A DNA stretch of 64,000 bases, taken from contig CP004371.1 of the NCBI GenBank assembly GCA_000597885.1, positions 2,062,501-2,126,500 of the forward strand. Direction: 5' to 3'. The notes beneath the pieces are model-generated. The model was not told where the DNA came from and did no database searches. It saw only the letters and a program-made list of their open reading frames with translations. Made by a program: the position numbers and the translations under genes. This document shows positions 46,869-53,819 of this stretch, piece by piece; position 1 is the stretch's first letter; each line of letters starts with the position of its first letter. Source of the stretch: Flammeovirgaceae bacterium 311 (lineage in GTDB: Bacteria > Bacteroidota > Bacteroidia > Cytophagales > Cyclobacteriaceae).

Positions 46869-48588
46869 CAGAGTGTGCAAAAACTCTTTTCTGCTTAAAA
46901 AAGAGGCTTTATCTTTCATGCAGGGCCTTTTTCAGCCCTTCTCAGGCTGCCTTCAGAAGTTGCCTATTAACCAGCTTAAAAATAGAAAGTTGCTTAAAAT
47001 GCTTTTGGTAAAGTGCTGTAAGTGAGGGAAAAGCAGCTGCCAGCCACTTTTTATTAGTTTTTAACAGTTTTAGCAGCCCTTCCACCCCCAAAATGGACAT
47101 AGCTCTCCTGAAGTTGTAGCAAGTGAAGATCAGAGCCAGTTCACCGTCCACTTTTTTGAGCCCCTTCATCAGCGTATAGGTGTAGCCCCAGCTTCTTTTG
47201 ATAGTACCAAAAGGGTGCTCTACGATTGCCTGTCGTTTGGGTAAGCTTCTTTTTGCTTTAAGAGCCTTTCATTGTTGGCCTGGATGGCAGCAGCATGCTC
47301 GGAGCGTACAATGAGCCGGCCTGCTTTATTAGCTGTACACAGGGCTTTAACTGAACAGGCAAGACAGGCTTTGCTCTTGTAGTGTTTGGCCAGATTGGGA
47401 GTAGCGTTTTTGCGATAGCTGCTGGGCTTGTTCATCTCATACCAGGAGCCATTGGTAGTGAGCACTTCTCCTTTAGGACAGAGGTAGTGGTCCTTCTTTG
47501 GATTGTAGATGAACTTCTCCAGGTAATAAGCTTGGGCAGGCACTGGATCACGGGCGGGCTCTCTGTAGGCGACAATGGTAATGATGCCATTCTTGAGACA
47601 CTGTCCTATTTGCTCACCGTTATGATAGCCCTTGTCGGCCAGTACAGTGATTCTTTTCTTTGCCAGCACCTGCTTTGCGGCTATGGCTACTGTAGCCAGG
47701 GCTTTGGCATCATTACAGTTTGTAGCATCAAAGTAAACCAGCAGGCTGTGCTTACTGTCGACTGCTGCCTGACAGTTGTAGCTTACCTCCACTACATTGT
47801 GGTGCTGGATCAGGGCTCTGCTCTCTTTATCTGAAGTAGATACCTGCCCGTCATCGCTTTGCTCTACCTGCTCTTCTATTTGCTCATATTTTAGCTTTCG
47901 TTGCTCCAGTTGTTTAAGGGACTGCTTGATGTCAGCCCTGGAGCAGCTGACATCCTTGCTTCCTTTAGATCTTTCCCTTCCAGTTGTTCCAGATACTCAT
48001 CGATCTTTTGCTGGATATAGTTCAGCTGGCGGTCGATCTTCTTTTGGTTGTAGTTGTTCTTTCTGGAGTTCTGCGCCCGGAGCTTGGTGCCGTCGATAGC
48101 CACATACTTACCTTTCAAAAGATGGGCTTCCTTTAGGAAAGCAACAAAGGCTTTAAATACCTGCCTTAGCTGGGCGGGATGCTCTTTTCGGAAATCAGCA
48201 ATGGTATGGTAGGCAGGGCAGAGTCCCTGCAAAAGCCACTGTAATTCCAGATTCCTTCTGCACTCCTGCTCTAGCATTCTGGAGGAGCGGATCCGGTTAT
48301 AGTAGCCATAGAGGTAGAGCTTCAAAAGGTGAGCTGGGTCAAAAGAAGGCCTTCCTGTTGCTTTAGGAAGTACTCCCTTAAAACCCATCTCCAATAGGGG
48401 CAGTGCATCTACAAAAGCATCAATGACCCTAACTGGATTATCTGCTCCAATGGATGCCTCCAGACTCGTTGAAAAAGTCTGATGTCTGTCTTTTCCCATC
48501 AGATGGTGCATCTCTTAATTTAGCTAAACCTGTTGTTAAACTGAAGAAAATTCAACAGTTTTAACAGCGGTGCTTTTCGCACAGACTG
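46869..48588 (-). mobile_element. IS-A copy 4, diverged and inactivated
   Basis: 1720 bp with the same terminal repeats as the others. ACGT lies at 46865-46868 and 48589-48592. The left flank is the opening of an inverted cassette and the right flank the opening of cassette 9 (ACGTTGCAAG), so it borders the inverted block. Confidence 0.88.
46942..48511 (-). pseudogene. frameshifted IS-A-type transposase
   Basis: Homologous over its whole length to the 507-residue transposase but diverged by many substitutions and broken by at least two single-base frameshifts: near 47955 (after KDLKEA, where the following residues match only in another frame) and near 47235 (before the expected VEHPFGTIK). 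The C-terminus is also longer and unrelated at the end. An older insertion than the three identical copies. Confidence 0.85.
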
Positions 48589-48606
48589 ACGTTGCAAGTA
48601 AAAAAA

Positions 48607-49206
48607 ATGATACAGACATTCACTTATCGAACAGAAGTTGGTGATAGAGAGTATCAACATACCATTTATGCAAAAGATGTAGAATCATCAATAAATAAAT
48701 GGTTGACGAATATTGAGGATTTAAAAAATCAGGTTTATTCATTTGACCCAATATCAGTAGATAAGATAGTAGCACAGTTTTCCAATAATAGGATTAACCT
48801 TCAAAAAAGCGGACAACTCCATTATCTCACCTACTTTATTGACGAAAAGCCCCAGGTTACCTACATTGACACTGTTAGAAAGACAGCTCCTGATTTTGTA
48901 GCACGGCTTGATTATCTAACTACAGAGGCTGGAGGTAGGAAAGGTTATGCTGCATCTGGATATAGACCTCATTTTCAAATCGAAGGACTAAATGTATTAA
49001 CTTCTGCAGAACAAATCTTTATCGACAAGGACAAAGTATATCCTGGTGAAACTGTAACAGCCGAAATAAGAATACTAAGTACTGATACTTTCGCCGGATT
49101 ACTTTATGAAGGTATGGACTTCAAACTTGCAGAGGTGGTTAGGGTTGTTGCAACAGGAAAAATTCTGGAAGTGTTAAACGAAAAATTAAAAATAACCAGC
49201 AAGTAA
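48607..49206 (+). CDS. protein with EF-Tu domain III-like C-terminus, cassette 9
   Basis: 199 residues from the ATG at 48607; an upstream TTG at 48592 overlaps the recombination site and is unlikely. No signal peptide. Residues ~110-199 look like the C-terminal beta-barrel of elongation factor Tu: GYRPHFQIEG (EF-Tu has a similar RPQF), VYPGETVTAEIRIL and EGMDFKLAEVVRVVATGKI. The N-terminal ~105 residues (MIQTFTYRTEVGD) are unrelated to EF-Tu and not recognised. No GTPase domain. The barrel might bind tRNA or another EF-Tu partner, which is inference. Spelled with A+T-rich codons like the other cassettes. Confidence 0.7.
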   Translation: MIQTFTYRTEVGDREYQHTIYAKDVESSINKWLTNIEDLKNQVYSFDPISVDKIVAQFSNNRINLQKSGQLHYLTYFIDEKPQVTYIDTVRKTAPDFVARLDYLTTEAGGRKGYAASGYRPHFQIEGLNVLTSAEQIFIDKDKVYPGETVTAEIRILSTDTFAGLLYEGMDFKLAEVVRVVATGKILEVLNEKLKITSK

Positions 49207-49326
49207 CAACAGAATAAAACAACCGCCCAGCTATCTTTCAGCCATTGACAATGCAGTCAGCTAGCTTTGCTTACTTTTAGCAATTGCCAGTGAATGGTCG
49301 GCTGCTTTATTCAGAGTACGTTATGC
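49201..49326 (+). repeat. attC8
   Basis: R'' AAGTAAC, L'' GAATAAAACA, CATTGACAATG centre, L' TGCTTTATTC, R' GTTATGC; 126 bp. Uninterrupted. Confidence 0.88.
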
Positions 49327-49441
49327 CCAAGTAACATCAGCGGCTTCGCTAATGTGCAATAGTAAATATTTAATTTTCTGCTTGCCAAAGAAGGACTCTT
49401 GCTCAAACATAGTGCACATGCCAAATAGAAACTAAAGTTCG

Positions 49442-49449
49442 TATATTAG
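49442..49449 (+). promoter_or_regulatory. possible -7 element before toxin-antitoxin pair
   Basis: CGTATATTAGGATT resembles CGTATATTTGAAAT in front of the other antitoxin cassette at 52467; both are close to the Bacteroidota -7 consensus TAnnTTTG. Weak evidence. Confidence 0.25.
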
Positions 49450-49477
49450 GATTATGAATGTTAAAAGACAGTAGCTT

Positions 49478-49705
49478 ATGCGGACAGTAAGTTTGAATAT
49501 ACCAGACAACATAGATATCAATGAACCAGAGCTAAAGATCATATTAGCGGGTGAACTCTATGAAAGGGAGAGGCTTTCTCTTGGTCAGGCGGCTGATTTG
49601 GCTGGACTTTCCAAAAGAGCATTTATAGAAATACTGGGCAAGTTCGGATTTTCGATTTTCAGCCAGTCCGAAGAAGATCTCCTATCGGATATAGAAAATG
49701 CCTGA
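49478..49705 (+). CDS. UPF0175-type antitoxin, cassette 10
   Basis: 75 residues. The segment LKIILAGELYERERLSLGQAADLAGLSKRAFIEILGKFG is a UPF0175 helix-turn-helix (quoted here as two parts: LKIILAGELYERERL and SLGQAADLAGLSKRAFIEIL). The stop overlaps the start of the PIN-like toxin by 8 bases, the classic coupled layout. DNA-binding antitoxin that should neutralise the neighbour and autoregulate the pair. The ATG at 49454 runs into a stop after six codons and is not used. Confidence 0.85.
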   Translation: MRTVSLNIPDNIDINEPELKIILAGELYERERLSLGQAADLAGLSKRAFIEILGKFGFSIFSQSEEDLLSDIENA

Positions 49706-50153
49706 CCTGATTATTTCTGATACAAGCTGCTTAATTCTCTTCGATAAAATCAATCAGCTTAATCTTCTCAGGCTATGTTACAATACAATTTATGTGACAC
49801 CAGAAGTTGCCGAGGAATATGGGAAGCAACTGCCGGATTGGATTCTTATCAAGAAAGTTTCGAATCAGTCGCATCAACGTGTCCTTGAACAAATACTTGG
49901 AGTAGGTGAATCCAGTGCAATTGCTTTAGGCGTTGAGTTACCGCAATCATTAATAGTGATCGATGATTTGAAAGCAAGGAAAGTTGCAAAGTCTTTAAAT
50001 CTTCAGATAACCGGCAGTTTAGGCATTTTGGTTAAAGCAAAGCAAAAAGGACATATAGATCTACTGGCACCAGTCCTTGATGATGTACAGCAGACAGATT
50101 TTAGAATATCTGAAAAAATTGTAGCAAAGATTTTGAGTCTAGTGAGTGAATAG
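49698..50153 (+). CDS. DUF3368 PIN-like toxin, cassette 10
   Basis: 151 residues. PIN-fold acidic residues are present: ISDTSCLILFDK at the N-terminus, VTPEVAEEYG, GVGESSAIALG and IDDLKARKVAK. DUF3368 proteins are PIN-like nucleases partnered with UPF0175 antitoxins. Overlaps the antitoxin by 8 bases. The cassette opens GTTATGCCCAAGT and closes ACCTGGGCATAAC, so both genes move as one cassette. Appears intact. Confidence 0.88.
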   Translation: MPDLIISDTSCLILFDKINQLNLLRLCYNTIYVTPEVAEEYGKQLPDWILIKKVSNQSHQRVLEQILGVGESSAIALGVELPQSLIVIDDLKARKVAKSLNLQITGSLGILVKAKQKGHIDLLAPVLDDVQQTDFRISEKIVAKILSLVSE

Positions 50154-50183
50154 AAAAAAATAAAAACCTGGGCATAACAACAG

Positions 50184-51857
50184 TAGCTGTTGCACAACTC
50201 CCTCAAGAATAGACTAATTTTCCTCTCCCTAACACCAGCTATTTCCAGCTTTCATTTCCAGAGCAGATTTTTCCAAAAACAACCAAAAAAGTATAGCCAC
50301 AGTAGGTTTAGGCTTCACTAGAGCGGCTGTTTTTCGTCTACTGAAGCAGAAGTTCAGCCACTTCTTCAGGTTATAGGCAGCGGCTGCCATCAGCATTTTC
50401 TTATCTGCTGCCATGATACCCCTTATGTTGATTTTCGAAAGACCCATATAGTTGATCAAGGTGCCAAATACTGGCTCTACTGTCGACTGTGTTCCACACC
50501 GGGCCGCTTTTTCTTTAGCCACTCTGCATGTTTGGTAGAGAGTCTTTCTTTGGCTCGTTCATATTCCTCTCTGTAGTAGGTGATATCGATTTTCTTTTCC
50601 TTCTGTTTTTCTCCCAGGCAGGAGTCTTTCAAGGGGCACCTTTGCAATCACTTCTGGTAGTGAAGTACTGGCGCTGCAGGCTGTCTTGAGCCGAGAATTT
50701 GATCTTTCTAAAGGTGGCTTTCCTTCCCACAGGACAGATCCAGCAATCTTGCTTTTCATCATAAGTAAAACCTTCTGGTCCACCTTTATAGGTGCCATGC
50801 ACTGGGATGTAGCCCCTGATGTTTAGTTTCTCCAGCAGGGCACAGTTTTCACCAGAGCAGTAGGCTCCATCCGCTAAGAGGGAGCGTATGCTAAGGTCAA
50901 AGCAGCTTAGCCTCTGGCTGGTTTTTTCCAGTATCCTGGCCAGGTACTGACTATCTTTCTGGTCCGCCAAATCAGCTTGTGAATGCACAATAACATGATG
51001 AGCAGTATCCACAGAGAGTTGATCAAAGTAGCAGAGCTGTCTTCTTTTACCTGGCTTTACAGCAATACGAGCATCAGGGTCTACAGGTGAGTAGTGGGTC
51101 TTGTTGGAGTAGAGTTTAGATGTTTCGCTACTTCCACCAGGGCGGGTGAACTGCTGTTGTCTCCAGTTTTTGTTCCTGCTTTTAATTTCCTTGAGCTCTT
51201 GTCTTGAGGCAGTAGGTGTTTTTTGTTCCTGGCTGGCTTGATTGTATTTAGCCTTTCTACTGGCTTTTTTTACAGGTCTTGCCTTTAGCAGTTCTTCCTG
51301 TAGCTTTTCCTTTGGCACCTTCAACGCTAAAGAGTCCATGGAGGCATTGGCTTTTACCAGAGCAGAATCTACTGCAACAACAGAATCCGCTACCATACCG
51401 GAATCTATGCAAAGAGAAAGAATGTGGTTCAAGAGCTTATCAAAGGTTTGCCTTGGCAGCAGCTTTCTTATTCTGCAAAGCGTGGAGTGGCAGGGCAGCT
51501 CTTCTCCCAGATTGTAGCCCAGGAAGTAAAGCAGATCCAGTCTTAAGCTGCACACTTCCAGAAGCTTCCTATCGGAATCAATATTCTCCAGATGCTGGAT
51601 TAAACAGAGCTTGAAGAACACGATGGGATCCATGCTCTTTTGTCCGCAGTTGCCATAGTAGATCTTTGTTGACCCAAAGAGATAATCAAGCTCAAGCAAC
51701 TGCTTTAGCCGGTAATAGAGGTTGTGCTTGGGGATGTGGTCAGATAAACAAAACTCAAGCACTACCCGATCACGATAGATATGCCGCCCCTGCATTGCCT
51801 TAAAAGTTTGTCCCTTAGCTCAACTACAACTATCTTGGTAGAGTTGTGCAACAGCCT
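50184..51857 (-). mobile_element. IS-B copy 2, in left arm of attC9
   Basis: 1674 bp, same terminal repeats as copy 1. CAACAG at 50178-50183 and 51858-51863: the same position in the attC as copy 1. Confidence 0.88.
50229..51795 (-). pseudogene. frameshifted IS-B transposase
   Basis: Starts at 51795 with MQGRHIYRDRV as in the intact copy and runs 388 residues, then loses frame near 50637 (one base missing in the CKGCP codons), with a further disruption near 50510 where the intact copy reads MKKKRQSTVEP. The last ~90 residues (STVEPVFGTLINYMGLSK) survive in another frame. The catalytic Glu is cut off from the two Asp residues. Confidence 0.85.
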
Positions 51858-51976
51858 CAACAGAATAAAGCAAGCTCCCACAGTACGTTCAGCCATTGAC
51901 AATGCAGGAAGCAATTTTTGCGTACTTTCGACAGAGGCCGGTGAAGGTCGCCTGCTTTATTCAACGGACGTTGGCC
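51858..51976 (+). repeat. attC9, right part
   Basis: R'' half (GCATAACAACAG) at 50172-50183, left of IS-B copy 2. This part has L'' GAATAAAGCA, CATTGACAATG, L' TGCTTTATTC and an intact R' GTTGGCC (51970-51976). Confidence 0.86.
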
Positions 51977-52015
51977 ACAACAAAAAAATCGTCACTTTAA
52001 AAAAATCTATAAGTT

Positions 52016-52279
52016 ATGACCGGCGGGGTAGGTTTTTCTAAACAGGGACATGATTCCTTCAAGAACAATAGAGGACTTAGAAATAATAGGAATTCTATGA
52101 AAGATAATCCCTATGCTGCTGGTAAGGATTGGGGCAAGGAACGTGATGCATCAATAATACCGGAAATAGAAGAGTGGCGGGACGCTAAACTGAAGAAGGA
52201 AAAGAACCTACGACTGTTGATATTTGCAATATTATTCCCGTTGATCCTGCTTATGGCTATACTGACAGTTATACTGTAG
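52016..52279 (+). CDS. small membrane protein, cassette 11 (paralogue of cassette 2)
   Basis: 87 residues with the same plan as the 88-residue protein at 35364: MTGGVGFSKQGHDSFK, NSMKDNPYAAG, EEWRDAKLKKEKN, and a C-terminal membrane helix (LLIFAILFPLILLMAILTVI). The first 18 residues are nearly unchanged while the middle varies. Cassette opens GTTGGCCACAA and closes CTAAGCCCAAC. Function not recognised. Confidence 0.75.
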   Translation: MTGGVGFSKQGHDSFKNNRGLRNNRNSMKDNPYAAGKDWGKERDASIIPEIEEWRDAKLKKEKNLRLLIFAILFPLILLMAILTVIL

Positions 52280-52307
52280 CTAGTAATAAATAAAAAAATT
52301 AAACTAA

Positions 52308-52432
52308 GCCCAACAACAGAATAAAACAAGCTCCCCCAGTTCTTTCTGCCATTGACAATGCAGACAGCTAGTTTTGCGTACTTTTGGCCAAAGCCGGTGA
52401 AGGGCACCTGCTTTATTCAATGGACTTTGGGG
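52308..52432 (+). repeat. attC10
   Basis: R'' GCCCAAC, L'' GAATAAAACA, CATTGACAATG, L' TGCTTTATTC. R' is TTTGGGG: the G of the crossover triplet GTT is T, so this site is probably impaired. Confidence 0.82.
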
Positions 52433-52468
52433 CTAAGCAAAAGGGGAACTGCGTTATCAGTACTTTCG

Positions 52469-52476
52469 TATATTTG
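52469..52476 (+). promoter_or_regulatory. possible -7 promoter element before DUF433 gene
   Basis: TATATTTG matches the Bacteroidota -7 consensus TAnnTTTG exactly, 5 bases before the ATG; a convincing -33 TTG at the right spacing is missing, and the short leader would be unusual. Confidence 0.25.
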
Positions 52477-52480
52477 AAAT

Positions 52481-52723
52481 ATGGAAGCAGTTAAAAATAT
52501 CATCAGTACAGACGCCGAAGTCCTTGGAGGACAGCCAGTATTCAAAGGGACCAGAGTTCCTGTGGAGACGCTGTTTATGCATTTAGAACAAGGTGTGTCT
52601 CTTAATGAATTCCTGGAGGACTTTCCAACGGTGACTAAGGAGCAGGCAGTAGCAGTACTTGAACTTGCAGAAAAACTGGTGACCTCCAAAAATATTCAGA
52701 AGCTTTATGAAGCTGCTGCTTGA
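52481..52723 (+). CDS. DUF433 antitoxin, cassette 12
   Basis: 80 residues. DUF433 signature: ISTDAEVLGGQPVFKGTRVP near the start and VSLNEFLEDFPTVTKEQAVA in the middle. DUF433 proteins are winged-helix-type antitoxins paired with DUF5615 PIN-like toxins, as here. Overlaps the toxin remnant by 17 bases. Intact although its partner is broken. Confidence 0.88.
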   Translation: MEAVKNIISTDAEVLGGQPVFKGTRVPVETLFMHLEQGVSLNEFLEDFPTVTKEQAVAVLELAEKLVTSKNIQKLYEAAA

Positions 52724-52990
52724 CGAAAATCTGCCCAAGCGGCTCAAGCTGGACTTTGAGGAACATGAAATATACACAGTCCGTGATAAAGGTTGGGACG
52801 GAAAAAAGAATGGTGACTGATACGGTTAATGGTGGCTGACCGCTTTGACGCCCTGTTGACCTTTGACAAAAACCTTCAGCATCAGCAGAATTTCAATAAA
52901 TATACTATTCCGGTTTTAGTCCTAAATGCCCAAACAAATACTTATCTGACGCTAAAAGGGCTGGCACTACCAAGCTCTGTAGGTGCCTAG
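52707..52990 (+). pseudogene. frameshifted DUF5615 PIN-like toxin, cassette 12
   Basis: Starts MKLLLDENLPKRLKLDFEEH, the typical DUF5615 (Mut7-C-like) opening with DEN acidic residues, and reads to GKKNGD then a stop near 52820. One missing base restores the family sequence: GKKNGELIRLMVADRFDALL, then TFDKNLQHQQNF and IPVLVLNAQTN, to a TAG at 52988-52990. So the toxin was inactivated by a one-base deletion. Too short in each frame to be seen as one open frame. Confidence 0.8.
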
Positions 52991-53044
52991 GGGCCTTTTC
53001 AGGAAGCTGTTTATGTGATAGTTGGAAATAGGTAAATAAACGTA

Positions 53045-53168
53045 TGCCAACAACAGAATAAAGCACCTCCCTCACTTCTTTCAGCCATTCTTGTGCAGGA
53101 GGCCAGTTTTTCGTACTTTCAGCAAAGGCAGCTGCCGGGGTGCCTGCTTTATACAACGGACGCAGGCA
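53045..53168 (+). repeat. attC11, degenerate
   Basis: R'' TGCCAAC, L'' GAATAAAGCA, L' TGCTTTATAC, then CGGACGCAGGCA where GGACGTTACAGGCA would be expected from the end of the next cassette: three bases of R' seem deleted. The CATTGACAATG centre is also changed (CATTCTTGTG). Confidence 0.75.
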
Positions 53169-53173
53169 ACAAA

Positions 53174-53686
53174 ATGAAACAATCGCTCTTACGAATTCTG
53201 CTAGTATCATTTCTTGCATATAGTAATGCAGGTGATGCTTTAGCATGTAAATGTCAAGGCACCTCTACAGTTCATGGTAGTGTCAGATCGGCTGACATTG
53301 TCTTTAGTGGAGAAGTATTATCAAGCACAATTACTTATAACTATGACAGCCTAGGAGTTGAAATAACGGGGGATACTACTGATATGAAGTTTCAGTGGAG
53401 GGGGATTCCTACAGCAGTTGTAATAATAAAGGTAGACAAAATCTATAAAGGTAAATCCTCTTCAGATATAATAACCATCCTGACATCCACTAGAGGAGCT
53501 TCATGTGGAGTATTGTTCAATATCGGATCAATATATATTGTATACGCTACAGTTACAGATGAATTACCATTTACTGATAAATTGAAAAGGCGGACCTTTG
53601 ATTGTAAAACTTTCTGGACTCATCAGTGCACTAGGACTCAAGAATGGAATAAGGAAGAGGTTGTGGAACTAAAAAAAATAAGATAA
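53174..53686 (+). CDS. secreted netrin/TIMP-like domain protein, cassette 13
   Basis: 170 residues from the ATG at 53174, chosen because it starts a signal peptide (LLRILLVSFLAYSNAGDALA); longer frames to the left lie in the attC. Mature N-terminus CKCQGTST, then ADIVFSGEVLS, VIIKVDKIYKG, and a late ASCGVLFNIGSIYIVYA: the layout of TIMP/NTR-like bacterial proteins, where the N-terminal Cys pairs with a later Cys. Metzincin inhibition is known for animal TIMPs but not for bacterial ones. Confidence 0.75.
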   Translation: MKQSLLRILLVSFLAYSNAGDALACKCQGTSTVHGSVRSADIVFSGEVLSSTITYNYDSLGVEITGDTTDMKFQWRGIPTAVVIIKVDKIYKGKSSSDIITILTSTRGASCGVLFNIGSIYIVYATVTDELPFTDKLKRRTFDCKTFWTHQCTRTQEWNKEEVVELKKIR

Positions 53687-53694
53687 TAAGCTGC

Positions 53695-53758
53695 CTGTAA
53701 CTACAGAATAAAGCAGGTCCAGTGATTGGTCAACTGCTATATTCAATGGACTTTACTG
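53695..53758 (+). repeat. attC12, shortened and degenerate
   Basis: R'' CTGTAAC, then CTACAGAATAAAGCA as left arm; right arm CTGCTATATTCAATGGAC; R' TTTACTG (crossover G replaced by T). Only ~25 bases lie between the arms, so most of the terminal structure is deleted. Confidence 0.7.
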
Positions 53759-53819
53759 CCAATGTTGAATTTAAATAAAGGTACCTGATTATACAGGTTG
53801 AAGTGTAAACATTAAAAAT

